Below, one piece after another: positions 29,133 to 37,879 of a stretch of 64,000 nt of DNA. How positions within the stretch are numbered: the stretch's first letter is position 1; each line of letters opens with the position of its first letter. The stretch is from Modicisalibacter sp033446685 (lineage in GTDB: Bacteria; Pseudomonadota; Gammaproteobacteria; Pseudomonadales; Halomonadaceae), in NCBI RefSeq assembly GCF_033446685.1, contig NZ_JAWQLY010000001.1, forward strand, positions 310,001-374,000, written 5' to 3'. The position numbers were made by a program, and so were the translations under genes. A model generated the notes under the pieces. It made no database searches and was not told where the DNA came from. It saw only the letters and a program-made list of their open reading frames with translations.

Positions 29133-30017
29133 TTACTGAGTCCATTCGCCCAGTTCGACGCGACGGTTCTGAGCGCGGCCCGCTGCCGTTTCATTGGTCG
29201 CGATCGGCTGCTCTTCGCCGTAACCAATGGCCTGCATGCGGTTCGCGGAAATGCCCTGTGAGGTCAGGTAGTCCTTGACCGACTGGGCACGACGCTGAGA
29301 CAGATCCTTGTTGTACGAATCGCTACCGATGGAGTCGGTATGCCCTTCGAGACGAACACGGACATTCTCGTTGGCGTCGAGCTTGGTAGCGACGTCGTTG
29401 AGGATCATTTCAGCCTGAGAGGTCAGAGTGGCTGAGTCGAACTCGAAGTTGACGTCCTGCAGCACGACGTCGGCTTCACAGCCCAGTGCGTTGACATCGG
29501 CACCTGCCGGAGTGTCGGGGCACTGATCCATGTAGTCGGGCACGCCGTCACCGTCGGAGTCGAGCGGGCAGCCAGACGCATTCACTTCCACGCCAGCCGG
29601 AGTTCCCGGGCACTCGTCGCGATAGTCGGGTACGCCATCGCCATCGGTATCCAACGGGCAGCCGGATGCATCAACGGCAACGCCTGCCGGCGTATCGGGG
29701 CACTGATCGCGATCGTCCGGAACCCCGTCGCCATCGCTGTCGACGACATTGCTGCCATAATCGGCGCACAGCAGAGCACCGGCGGTAGCCCCGGTGACGC
29801 TGCCTATGGCTGCACCATCGTCCTCGTCGGAATCGCTGCTGGAAGCGTAGCCGATGCCACCACCGATCAGACCGCCGGCCAGGCCGCAGACGAAAGGTGA
29901 TTGATACCAGGCGTCCTGCTGGGTATCGCTCATGGAGGAGGAACCGGAGCTGGCACAGCCTGAAAGGCCTAGCACAAACGCGGACCCAACTAGCAAGCCA
30001 GTCGTTGATTTCTTCAT
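29133..30017 (-). CDS. OmpA-family lipoprotein with three thrombospondin type 3-like repeats
   Basis: Outer-membrane/periplasmic protein of 294 aa. Its signal peptide ends in a lipobox LGLSGC (C21). A glycine-rich segment follows (about residues 45-85), then three 30-residue repeats starting at D93, D123 and D153, each with a DxDGDGVPD calcium-type loop and a paired cysteine. The C-terminal OmpA peptidoglycan-binding domain (about 185-292) carries GHTDSIGSDSYNKDLSQRRA. It is monocistronic, with its own terminator. It probably tethers the outer membrane to peptidoglycan; calcium binding is inferred from the loops. Confidence 0.9.
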   Translation of the reverse strand: MKKSTTGLLVGSAFVLGLSGCASSGSSSMSDTQQDAWYQSPFVCGLAGGLIGGGIGYASSSDSDEDDGAAIGSVTGATAGALLCADYGSNVVDSDGDGVPDDRDQCPDTPAGVAVDASGCPLDTDGDGVPDYRDECPGTPAGVEVNASGCPLDSDGDGVPDYMDQCPDTPAGADVNALGCEADVVLQDVNFEFDSATLTSQAEMILNDVATKLDANENVRVRLEGHTDSIGSDSYNKDLSQRRAQSVKDYLTSQGISANRMQAIGYGEEQPIATNETAAGRAQNRRVELGEWTQ

Positions 30018-30301
30018 GTAAGACTCCTTCTTTACACAGCGCTCGTCGTAACGTGTCGTTACTCGGCGGGTCCAAACTAGTCGGAACCCAATAGCTCGGC
30101 CAGGACGTTTTTCTACCTATCCTGTCCTCGAAAAAGAAAGCACAAATGCGCCATTTCGGCTAGTGCTCTCCCGCTGTCATCTCGGTTTATCCGCGACGAC
30201 GCTTTCTTTACTTCGGTTAACACTCATCGTGAAGGAATGCGCGGAACGGTGCAAATCCTTCACTTGTACGAAGTTTATACAAGGATACCGGGCAGTATCG
30301 A

Positions 30302-31474
30302 TCATGCAAGATGATAGTCGACCAATCCCGAAAAAATAGCGGCCGCCCGGTCGAGCAAGTCGTCGGGGAAATCAAACGCCGGATGATGCAACGGCCGACA
30401 ATCTTCACCGCTTCCCAGCGTAAACATCGCCCCTTCGCAACAGCCGCTCAATACCCCGAAGTCTTCGGACCAGCGATGCGCTGCGGGCAGCGTCGCCAGC
30501 GGCATCTGCAACTCACCGGCGACATGCTCGATGGCGCTCACCGCAGCAGGCGCATTGACGGTACTGGAGAAGGCGTCGCACCAGTCGATATCCACTCCCA
30601 GGTTATCCTCCTCGGCTTCGGTGCGTGCCAGGGAAACTGCGGCCTCGGCCAAGGCGCGCATCATGTCGTCGCTTTCCGTGCGCAGCGTCGCCATGACTTC
30701 CGCCTGCCCGGGCGACGTACCGAAGGCGACATCGCCAAGGCGTGCATGAATCAGGGTTATCATCACCAGCCCATGGTCGTCGGGCATCTGCTGAGGCAGG
30801 CGCTTGAGCCCCTGCAAAATGCGACACATCGCCATCGCCGGGCTGCGCCCCTGTTCCGGATGTGCCGCGTGGGAACACAGCCCATTCAGCCGGATGATCA
30901 GCCCGCGGGAAGCGCAGGTGAATACCCCCGATCTGACCGACACCTCGCCCAGCGGCCTGCCAGGCAAGTTGTGCATGGCATAGGCGTAATCGGGACGGAT
31001 CACCTCGAAGGCCGCCGAATCGAGCACACGCCCAGCACCGTCACCGGTCTCCTCGGCGGGCTGGAAGAGCAGGACAACCTCACCGCTGCGCGGACGACGC
31101 TCGGCAAGCCGCTGCGCGACTCCCAGCAGCGCCGCCATGTGGCCATCATGGCCGCAGCTGTGAGCCACCGCCTCGTTTTGCGAGCGCCAGGCCCGCGCTC
31201 CCTGCTCGCGGATCGGCAAGGCATCGAGCTCCGCCCGCAGCAGCACCCGCGGGCCGGGCTCGGCACTACGAAACACCCCGGCCACCCCGTGCCCGCCCAA
31301 CCGGCGAATCACGCTGTCGGCACCCGCCTGAGCGAGCCAGTCGGCCACTTGATCCGCCGTTCGGGTTTCGTCGCCGGAAAGCTCGGGCGAAACATGCAGG
31401 GCGTGGCGAAGATCGGCGAGTGGCGTATCGAGCAGGGACGGGGGCATCACGATGGCTCCATCGTTCGTTCGCAT
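30302..31474 (-). CDS. M20 family amidohydrolase (hippurate hydrolase/N-acyl-amino-acid hydrolase-like)
   Basis: Zinc/manganese-dependent amidohydrolase of 390 aa, M20D type, expected to hydrolyse N-acyl or N-aroyl amino acids or peptides in the cytoplasm. Metal ligands are visible in SCGHDGH (C107, H109), PAEETGDGA (E141/E142) and YAMHNLPG. The dimerisation domain sits in the middle. An internal ATG at 31447 is an alternative start. Substrate cannot be assigned. Confidence 0.88.
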   Translation of the reverse strand: MRTNDGAIVMPPSLLDTPLADLRHALHVSPELSGDETRTADQVADWLAQAGADSVIRRLGGHGVAGVFRSAEPGPRVLLRAELDALPIREQGARAWRSQNEAVAHSCGHDGHMAALLGVAQRLAERRPRSGEVVLLFQPAEETGDGAGRVLDSAAFEVIRPDYAYAMHNLPGRPLGEVSVRSGVFTCASRGLIIRLNGLCSHAAHPEQGRSPAMAMCRILQGLKRLPQQMPDDHGLVMITLIHARLGDVAFGTSPGQAEVMATLRTESDDMMRALAEAAVSLARTEAEEDNLGVDIDWCDAFSSTVNAPAAVSAIEHVAGELQMPLATLPAAHRWSEDFGVLSGCCEGAMFTLGSGEDCRPLHHPAFDFPDDLLDRAAAIFSGLVDYHLA

Positions 31475-31488
31475 TGAAGAAGGCAGGT

Positions 31489-31956
31489 TCAGTGCAGGCT
31501 GGCCGGCCAGCCTCGCACGAAGTCATCGACCGCGCCTGCCGCCGCGAGAATACGCTGACGCAACTCATCCTCCAGCGCCAGCCGCTCGCGATCCTCGCTC
31601 ATCCGTTCACGCGGCGACAACGCCTGACGGGCGGTGTGGGTATGCAGATGCGCAGTGCGCCGATGTACTTCATCGAACACTTGCAGGGATTCGCGCTCGA
31701 GCAGACGGGGGTCGATGATCTCGAGCAGTACCTTGCAGCGCAGGCTGCCTTCGGTCAGATCGACCTGCTCGGCCTTCATTGCCCGCGCAATGATATCGAG
31801 ACTTTCCAGACAGTTTTCATTGGCACGCCGCACCTCTTCAGCACGAAACCGCTCTCGCCGGCGCACCTCCTGCCAGAGACGCCAGGCGTATCCGGCAAGC
31901 CCCAGAATCGCGATTAGCGCGATTCCTAGCAGTACCCAGCCTATCGATTGATTCAT
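31489..31956 (-). CDS. DUF2489-type membrane-anchored protein
   Basis: 155 aa with one N-terminal transmembrane helix (residues 7-27) followed by a soluble, highly charged helical domain. The segment RANENCLESLDIIARAMKAE with following QVDLTEGSLRCKVLLE resembles the DUF2489 family. Function unknown. It lies 14 nt upstream of the M20 gene on the same strand, so the pair may be an operon. Confidence 0.72.
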   Translation of the reverse strand: MNQSIGWVLLGIALIAILGLAGYAWRLWQEVRRRERFRAEEVRRANENCLESLDIIARAMKAEQVDLTEGSLRCKVLLEIIDPRLLERESLQVFDEVHRRTAHLHTHTARQALSPRERMSEDRERLALEDELRQRILAAAGAVDDFVRGWPASLH

Positions 31957-32143
31957 CTATGCCTCGCCCGCCCCGGTCATCGTTGCGCGCAGTATACGTG
32001 GCGTCCTTGATGGACCCAACAGCAACTGATAATTCGGCCTCGTGCGCCGTATAATGCGTCCCGGCCGGCCTGTCGCCCACGCGCAGAGCAGGCTAGCCTG
32101 TGCAGCAAGGAGCCACACCGGAAAAACCGCAAGGAGGCATGAC

Positions 32144-33604
32144 GTGCGAGATGACACCGAAGACACCCGTGAACCCCACTCCCGGCCTTCTAGCGCCGCG
32201 CGCATCGGGCTCTGGCTAGGCTTCTTCTGGCTCGCGCTGGTGCTGGTCGTTCCGGCCCCCGGAGAGATGCCGATCACTGCCTGGCACTGCGCCGGACTGG
32301 CACTGCTGATGGCAACCTGGTGGTCGACCGAGGCGATACCGATACCCGCCACCGCTTTGATACCGCTGGTCCTGGTACCGGCTCTGGGCATCGACGAACT
32401 CAAGCCCACCGCATCGAGTTATGCCAATCCGATCATCTTCCTGTTCCTCGGCGGTTTCCTGATCGGGCTGGGCATGCAGCGCTGGGACCTGCATCGGCGC
32501 ATCGCCCTCAACGTGCTCAAGTACGTCGGCTATCAACCGCGCCGTCAGATTGCCGGCTTCATGCTCGCCACCGGCTTTTTGAGCATGTGGGTCTCGAACA
32601 CCGCGACCAGCATCATGATGCTGCCGATCGGCATGTCGGTGATCAGCCTGCTCGGCGACAAGGATCCCCAGGAGCTCAACCGCTACGCCACGGCGCTGCT
32701 GCTGGCGATCGCCTACGCGGCAAGCATCGGTGGCATCGCCACCTTGATCGGCACGCCGCCCAATGCCCTGCTGGCGGCCTATCTCTCCAACGATCGCAAT
32801 ATCGACATCGGCTTCGCCCAGTGGATGGTCGTCGGGCTGCCGGTGAGCATCATCATGCTGATACTCGCCTGGCTATGGCTGACCCGCGGCGGCTTCGCAC
32901 TGGATGCCGGCGAAGACAGCAAGAACCTGGTCGCGCAACAACTCGAAGAACTGGGTGGATTCTCCACGGCCGAACGGCGTGTCGGGATCATTTTCCTGCT
33001 GGCTGCGCTGGCCTGGATCCTCCGCCCGCTGATCAATAACCTGGGGCTGGACTGGGTATCCGACACGACGATTGCCATCGCCGCTGGTCTGCTGCTGTTC
33101 CTGCTGCCGAGTGGCACCCAGCGCGGGGTTAAACTGCTCGACTGGGATCAGGCCAAGGAACTGCCCTGGGGCGTGCTGCTGCTGTTCGGTGGCGGCTTGG
33201 CATTGGCCGGAGTGATCAAGAGTTCGGGACTCGCCGAATGGATCGCCAACCAGCTCTCGATGTTCGAGGTGCTGCCGCTGATCGGCCTGGTGGCCATGGT
33301 GGTGTTGATCATCATCTTCCTCACCGAAGTGACCTCCAACACCGCCACGGCAGCGGCCTTCCTGCCTTTGCTCGGCGCCCTGGCGATGTCGCTGGACGTC
33401 TCGCCGCTGTTGATCACGGTTCCCGCGGCCATCGCCGCCAGCTGCGCATTCATGATGCCCGTGGCCACGCCCCCCAACGCTATCGTGTTCGCCACCGGTC
33501 ACATGAAGATCCAGTCGATGATCCGCGCCGGCTTCGCCCTCAATATCGCCGGCACGGTCGTCGTCACATTGGTGGCTTACTTCGTGGTCAATACCTTCTG
33601 GTAA
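32144..33604 (+). CDS. SLC13/DASS-family sodium:dicarboxylate symporter, GTG start
   Basis: Polytopic Na+-coupled carboxylate transporter of 486 aa. The family signature appears as the two substrate/Na+ repeats: SNTATSIMMLPIGMSV, and in the second half SNTATAAAFLPLLGALA followed by PVATPPNAIVFATGHMK. The start is GTG at 32144, because AAGGAGG lies at 32131-32137, six bases upstream. Nearby ATGs at 32139 and 32151 are out of frame. Succinate, malate or citrate-like acids are typical substrates; the exact one is unknown. Confidence 0.9.
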   Translation: MRDDTEDTREPHSRPSSAARIGLWLGFFWLALVLVVPAPGEMPITAWHCAGLALLMATWWSTEAIPIPATALIPLVLVPALGIDELKPTASSYANPIIFLFLGGFLIGLGMQRWDLHRRIALNVLKYVGYQPRRQIAGFMLATGFLSMWVSNTATSIMMLPIGMSVISLLGDKDPQELNRYATALLLAIAYAASIGGIATLIGTPPNALLAAYLSNDRNIDIGFAQWMVVGLPVSIIMLILAWLWLTRGGFALDAGEDSKNLVAQQLEELGGFSTAERRVGIIFLLAALAWILRPLINNLGLDWVSDTTIAIAAGLLLFLLPSGTQRGVKLLDWDQAKELPWGVLLLFGGGLALAGVIKSSGLAEWIANQLSMFEVLPLIGLVAMVVLIIIFLTEVTSNTATAAAFLPLLGALAMSLDVSPLLITVPAAIAASCAFMMPVATPPNAIVFATGHMKIQSMIRAGFALNIAGTVVVTLVAYFVVNTFW

Positions 33605-33615
33605 TTGCTCCACAG

Positions 33616-33640
33616 GGCTGCCGGCCTCGTGCCGGCAGCC
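33616..33640 (+). terminator. hairpin after the SLC13 transporter gene
   Basis: A 10-bp stem GGCTGCCGGC / GCCGGCAGCC with a five-base loop lies 12 nt past the stop. It lacks a T-run, so it may be an inefficient or Rho-assisted terminator. Confidence 0.55.
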
Positions 33641-33782
33641 TGCTCCGCACAGCCCCTCCTCCGGCTCACTTTCGACTGTGGATTGCCGGAGACAAAACAT
33701 CACAATTTTTACCGCCAATTTGCCGGGTCAGGCTTGAGCTCGAAACTATACTCAGGAGTGCTTGTGCTCAAGGAGGCCTGCC

Positions 33783-34169
33783 ATGAGTGTGTCCCCTCTT
33801 TCCAGCGTGGCCGTTCTATTCAGCGACGATGACCCGTCAGTGCCCTCGCCCCTGACCATGCCACGGCCTTATTGGTGGCTGCAGCAATGGTTGGACACCC
33901 AGTCTCGCCTTCTGCGCCTCCAACTAGCCTGGCTCGATGCAAGCGCAGACTTCGCCCATCAAGAAGCCGAGTTCATCAAGCTCACGGTACAGGCTAGTGA
34001 GCGCCTGAGTCGCTGCGGTTTTCCTGGGGTAAACGATCAGAGCCCAGAGCAATTGATGCACTGCTATCACCGCACGGTGAACGAGATCAGCGAGGCCGCA
34101 TACGCCCGACTCCGCCGCGTCAGCGAACTATCGCATGACTTTCGCGAACAGATCTGGGACGAAATCTGA
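33783..34169 (+). CDS. hypothetical protein, helical, phasin-like character
   Basis: 128 aa, mostly amphipathic helix after a short N-terminal region. The stretch WWLQQWLDTQSRLLRLQLA and later helices recall phasin-type granule proteins, but I do not recognise a family. AAGGAGG lies six bases upstream of the ATG, a very strong ribosome site, which suggests high expression. It stands alone between the SLC13 gene and lrgB. Function is not assigned. Confidence 0.6.
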   Translation: MSVSPLSSVAVLFSDDDPSVPSPLTMPRPYWWLQQWLDTQSRLLRLQLAWLDASADFAHQEAEFIKLTVQASERLSRCGFPGVNDQSPEQLMHCYHRTVNEISEAAYARLRRVSELSHDFREQIWDEI

Positions 34170-34180
34170 GTAGGTGGCCT

Positions 34181-34903
34181 TCAAAGCCCGAATAGTTTGA
34201 CGATTAGCGGCAGCAGAAAGGCGGTTAGCATCCCCGTCAGTCCCATCGCCAGCCCGGCAAAGGCGCCGGCCATGGCACCGAAAGACGTAAAACTCTGGGC
34301 CGTGCCGAAGCCATGGGCCGCCAGCCCCATGGTAAAGCCTCGTACGCTGGGGTCCTCGATCTTCAGCCAGCGGAATAACCATGGCCCCAGCACACAGCCG
34401 ATCGAGCCCGTCAGCAGCACCAATCCCGCCGCCAACGAGGGTATGCCTCCCACCTGCTCGGCGATCCCCATGGCGATCGGCGATGTCACCGAACGCGGCG
34501 CCAGCGACAACAACGTCTCGCGCTGCGCGCCCAGCAGCATGGCAATGCCCAGCGTCGACCCGACAGCGGTAAAGATACCCGCCACGCAGGCGAGCAGAAT
34601 CGGCAACAATAACCGTCGCACCCGCTCGCGATGGTCGAAAAGCGGTATCGCTAACGCCACCGTCGCCGGGCCCAACAGGAAATGGATGAACTGGGCGCCC
34701 TCGAAATAACTGGCATAGTCGATGCCCGTCAGCATCAGGAACACGATCAGCAAAGCGATGGCGACCAGCACCGGGTGCACGAGCGGCGAGTGGCGCGCCC
34801 AGCGGTTGATGTGCGTGGCGAGATAGAACGCCACCAGCGTAGCCAACAGCGATACCAGCGGGTTGCCGGATAGATAGACCCATAAGCGCTCGAAGTCCGC
34901 CAT
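34181..34903 (-). CDS. lrgB: LrgB/CidB-family membrane protein
   Basis: 240-aa polytopic protein of the LrgB family, the partner of holin-like LrgA. The signature SLAPRSVTSPIAMGIAEQVGG is present, as is GLAAHGFGTAQSF. In other bacteria lrgAB products affect murein hydrolase export or pyruvate/glycolate uptake. Here the role is unknown. It follows lrgA after 2 nt, so translation is coupled. Confidence 0.9.
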   Translation of the reverse strand: MADFERLWVYLSGNPLVSLLATLVAFYLATHINRWARHSPLVHPVLVAIALLIVFLMLTGIDYASYFEGAQFIHFLLGPATVALAIPLFDHRERVRRLLLPILLACVAGIFTAVGSTLGIAMLLGAQRETLLSLAPRSVTSPIAMGIAEQVGGIPSLAAGLVLLTGSIGCVLGPWLFRWLKIEDPSVRGFTMGLAAHGFGTAQSFTSFGAMAGAFAGLAMGLTGMLTAFLLPLIVKLFGL

Positions 34904-34905
34904 CG

Positions 34906-35271
34906 TTACGACTCCCTTCTTCCGCGCAGATGGCGGTGCGCCAGCCAGTCGAGCAGCTTGGCGGTGACTGCCAGTGTCAGGGCCGTGGAAGCCACCAGGG
35001 TCACGGCCAGTACGCCGAGTTCTTCGCGAATCAGGCCGAAGTGCGTCATGAGCCCCACTCCGGCCGGCACGAACAGCAACGTCAAATAGCGCAGCAAGCC
35101 TTCGCCAGCCATGCGCAGTGCGCTGGGTACTCGCCCGTTGATCATCAAGCCGACCAGGAGCACGACCATTCCCAGCACCGGTCCGGGAACCGGCGCCGCC
35201 AGCGCTCGTACAAGCAATTCACCGATGAATTGGCAGCCCAGCAGAACGCTCATTCCTACAATCAATGGCAT
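34906..35271 (-). CDS. lrgA: LrgA/CidA-family holin-like protein
   Basis: 121 aa with four hydrophobic helices. LrgA-type segments PVPGPVLGMVVLLVGL and LLFVPAGVGLMTHFGLI are clear. It forms a two-gene operon with lrgB. No LytSR-type regulator is adjacent. Confidence 0.9.
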   Translation of the reverse strand: MPLIVGMSVLLGCQFIGELLVRALAAPVPGPVLGMVVLLVGLMINGRVPSALRMAGEGLLRYLTLLFVPAGVGLMTHFGLIREELGVLAVTLVASTALTLAVTAKLLDWLAHRHLRGRRES

Positions 35272-35384
35272 CTTCTCTCCCCCGAGCTTCGCGTGTGTCT
35301 AAATTATACAACGGACGGCACACGCCAACTGCCGCAGTGCGCTCCGTCGAAGACAAGCGATTGAAAGGAAAGCGCAATTCCTGC

Positions 35385-35412
35385 TTGCATTTGATGGAAA
35401 AATCGCTACTAT
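35385..35412 (+). promoter_or_regulatory. sigma-70 promoter for tRNA-Pro
   Basis: TTGCAT (35385-35390) and TACTAT (35407-35412) are separated by 16 bp. A GC-rich discriminator follows, as in stringently controlled tRNA promoters. It lies about 60 nt before the tRNA. Confidence 0.6.
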
Positions 35413-35476
35413 ATGCCTCGTCCTTGGGCAGGGCACTCGGCAAATGCTGGCTCCCTACCCACAGCAAGACGACAGT

Positions 35477-35553
35477 CGGAGCGTGGCGCAGCTTGGTAGC
35501 GCGCTGCAATGGGGTTGCAGAGGTCGCAGGTTCGAATCCTGTCGCTCCGACCA
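35477..35553 (+). tRNA. tRNA-Pro(GGG)
   Basis: A complete 77-nt cloverleaf. The acceptor arm CGGAGCG pairs with CGCTCCG. The anticodon stem CTGCA/TGCAG encloses the seven-base loop ATGGGGT with anticodon GGG. The T-arm is GCAGG TTCGAAT CCTGT, and the 3' end is ACCA encoded in DNA. It reads CCC and CCU proline codons. The terminator directly downstream shows it is a single-gene transcript. Confidence 0.96.
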
Positions 35554-35562
35554 GCATTATCG

Positions 35563-35597
35563 AAAACGCCACTACGGATTATCCGGTGGCGTTTTTT
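35563..35597 (+). terminator. intrinsic terminator after tRNA-Pro
   Basis: A 10-bp stem AAAACGCCAC / GTGGCGTTTT with a run of seven T directly after it. Confidence 0.92.
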
Positions 35598-35651
35598 TGT
35601 TGCTTGTTTGTGCTGTTTAGGGACCTTGATAAGAGATGCCCGCCGATCGAA

Positions 35652-35665
35652 TTGAAAATGATCGA
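35652..35665 (+). promoter_or_regulatory. possible ANR/FNR box upstream of hemN
   Basis: TTGAAAATGATCGA differs at two positions from TTGAT-N4-ATCAA. It lies about 70 nt before hemN, a gene commonly under ANR control. The match is weak. Confidence 0.35.
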
Positions 35666-35730
35666 AAGCAACTTCGGTGACGATAGGACCTCGTATAGTG
35701 CGCGCATAATTCCTTTCGGACGGCAGACTC

Positions 35731-37119
35731 ATGAGCCAAACGCAGGCCTTCGATCGTGCCTTGGTCAGCAAATACGACTTCCCGGGGCCTCGTTACACCT
35801 CCTACCCGACTGCGCCGCAGTTCCACGAAGCCTTTGCCCTGGATGACTATCGACAGGCCACGCAGATCAGCAATACCGATTCGCTGCCCAAGCCCTTGTC
35901 GGTGTACGTGCATATTCCGTTCTGCAAGAGTCTCTGCTACTACTGCGCCTGCAATAAGATCATCACCCAGAAGACCGAGAAGGCCGCAGAGTATCTCGAC
36001 TATCTCAAGCGCGAGATCGCGATGCAGGCAGCGCTGTTCGATGCCGGCCGACGGCTGACCCAGCTGCATCTGGGTGGCGGCACGCCGACCTACTTCACCA
36101 ACGAGCAGCTTGCCGAACTGGTGGGTACCTTGCGCCAAGCGTTTCGCTTCGATACCCGCGGCGCGCATGAGTTTTCCGTGGAAGTCGATCCGCGAACGGT
36201 AACGCCCGACCGCATTGATGAGTTGCGTCGGATAGGCTTCAATCGGCTGAGTTTCGGGGTGCAGGATTTCGACCCGCACGTGCAGGCCTCGGTCAATCGC
36301 ATCCAGAGCGAATTCCAGGTACGTGGCCTAGTCAAGGCAGCCCGCGAGGCCGAATTCGACTCGGTCAACGTCGACCTGATCTATGGCCTGCCGCTGCAGA
36401 CCGTGGAGAGCTTCGACGCTACGCTGAATAAGGTCATCAATATTCGCCCGGATCGCATCGCCGCTTACAGCTACGCGCACCTGCCCAGCATGTTCAAGTC
36501 CCAGCGCCTAATCCGCCCCGAACATATGCCGCCACCCGAGCGCAAGCTAGAACTGCTCGAACTGACCATCCAACGCCTGTCCGCGGCGGGCTACGTGTAC
36601 ATCGGCATGGATCACTTCGCGCTGCCTGACGATGAACTGGCGCTGGCTCGAGAGAACGGCACGCTGCAACGCAACTTCCAGGGCTACTCCACGCATGCCG
36701 ACTGCGATCTGATCGGTCTCGGCGTATCGGCCATCGGCAAGGTGGCCGATAGTTACAGCCAGAACGCCAAGGAGCTTTCCCAGTATTATGCCCGCCTCGA
36801 TGCCGGCTGCCTGGCGGTCAAGCGCGGCTACCGGCTCCACGATGACGATCGCCTGCGCCGTGACGTGATCATGGCCCTGATGTGCCATGGTCACATCGAC
36901 ATGGCGTATTTCGAGCGCCACTACGACATCGACTTCACCCACTATTTCGCCGAGTCGCTGGATAAGCTTGCCGGTCATGTAGCCGATGGCCTGGTGACAA
37001 TTGAGAATGGCACTGTAATGCTGCTGCCTCAGGGTCAGTTGATGCTGCGCAGCGTTACCATGGCCTTCGACGCCTACCTGGGCGATGGCCAGCGTGGCCT
37101 CTTCTCGCGGACGGTATGA
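35731..37119 (+). CDS. hemN: oxygen-independent coproporphyrinogen III oxidase (HemN)
   Basis: Radical-SAM enzyme of 462 aa that converts coproporphyrinogen III to protoporphyrinogen IX without oxygen, supplying heme during anaerobic respiration. The Fe-S cluster motif CKSLCYYC has C65, C69 and C72, with the extra C74 of HemN. The SAM-binding LGGGTPTYF follows. Length matches the family. It opens the anaerobic respiration island and has an intact contrast to the cysteine-less paralogue at 45.5-46.8 kb. Confidence 0.95.
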   Translation: MSQTQAFDRALVSKYDFPGPRYTSYPTAPQFHEAFALDDYRQATQISNTDSLPKPLSVYVHIPFCKSLCYYCACNKIITQKTEKAAEYLDYLKREIAMQAALFDAGRRLTQLHLGGGTPTYFTNEQLAELVGTLRQAFRFDTRGAHEFSVEVDPRTVTPDRIDELRRIGFNRLSFGVQDFDPHVQASVNRIQSEFQVRGLVKAAREAEFDSVNVDLIYGLPLQTVESFDATLNKVINIRPDRIAAYSYAHLPSMFKSQRLIRPEHMPPPERKLELLELTIQRLSAAGYVYIGMDHFALPDDELALARENGTLQRNFQGYSTHADCDLIGLGVSAIGKVADSYSQNAKELSQYYARLDAGCLAVKRGYRLHDDDRLRRDVIMALMCHGHIDMAYFERHYDIDFTHYFAESLDKLAGHVADGLVTIENGTVMLLPQGQLMLRSVTMAFDAYLGDGQRGLFSRTV

Positions 37120-37123
37120 CACC

Positions 37124-37597
37124 ATGGAGCACTTCTTTCTGGCCCGGGTCGTACATGTGCTGGCCATCGTGCTGTGGATCGGCGGCGTAGCCATGGTGAC
37201 CACCGTGCTGCTACCGGCGGTCAGACGTTTCAAGAACGAGGCCGAACGCGTGGAATTCTTCGAGAAGGTCGAGACACGCTTCGCCTGGCAATCACGAATC
37301 ACCACGCTACTGGCAGGGCTCAGCGGCTTCTACATGCTGCATGTACTCGGCTGGCAACGCCTGATGCTGGTCGAGTTCTGGTGGATCCACGCGATGATTG
37401 CGGTATGGCTGATTTTCACCCTTATGCTGTTCGTGCTCGAACCGTTGTTTCTGCACCACTGGTTCGACGAGCGCAGCAAGCGCGCCCCACAATCCACGTT
37501 TCGACTCCTTCAAGGGCTACATTGGTTCCTGCTCGCCATCAGCTTGGTCACGGTGGCCGGGGCCGTCGCCGGTAGCCACGGCTGGTTCTGGATCTGA
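37124..37597 (+). CDS. CopD-like / DUF2269-like integral membrane protein
   Basis: 157 aa with four hydrophobic helices and conserved-looking histidines (MEHFFLARVVHVLAIVLWIGG, HHWFDERSKRAP, LHWFLLAIS). The HxxAxxxWxGG opening is seen in CopD/HemJ-like heme or copper membrane proteins. It starts 4 nt after the hemN stop, so it is co-transcribed with it. A role linked to heme or copper is plausible but not shown. Confidence 0.7.
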   Translation: MEHFFLARVVHVLAIVLWIGGVAMVTTVLLPAVRRFKNEAERVEFFEKVETRFAWQSRITTLLAGLSGFYMLHVLGWQRLMLVEFWWIHAMIAVWLIFTLMLFVLEPLFLHHWFDERSKRAPQSTFRLLQGLHWFLLAISLVTVAGAVAGSHGWFWI

Positions 37598-37639
37598 AAG
37601 CATCAATCCCCGGCACAGCGATTATCCTCACCGAGTCGG

Positions 37640-37828
37640 TCAGGCGCGAAACACAGCGTAGAAATCCCTGGCCAGTGCACCCAATATCCCGGCTTCCGAG
37701 AGTAGGCAGACACACGGCTCTTCACCACATGCGTCACCTGCTCCGCCTACCAGCGGGCATTCATCTTCATCCGGCCAACGTATAGGCTCGACAGTTGGGA
37801 TAGCTGGAATGATTCTGCTCTTTTTCAT
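37640..37828 (-). CDS. small cysteine-containing protein downstream of nnrS
   Basis: 62 aa starting MKKSRIIPAIPTVEPI, with four cysteines in the middle (DECPLVGGAGDACGEEPCVC). The start at 37828 is preferred because GAGG lies about seven bases upstream; the longer frame from 37879 would overlap the nnrS 3' end. Gap to nnrS is 51 nt on the same strand. No family recognised. Four clustered cysteines suggest metal or redox binding, and the position suggests NorR-dependent expression with nnrS. Both are inferences. Confidence 0.55.
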   Translation of the reverse strand: MKKSRIIPAIPTVEPIRWPDEDECPLVGGAGDACGEEPCVCLLSEAGILGALARDFYAVFRA

Positions 37829-37879
37829 AAAGCTACCTCGCTGACAGCCATGGTTTCTCGCCAGCCCCGGTGCGTTCAT

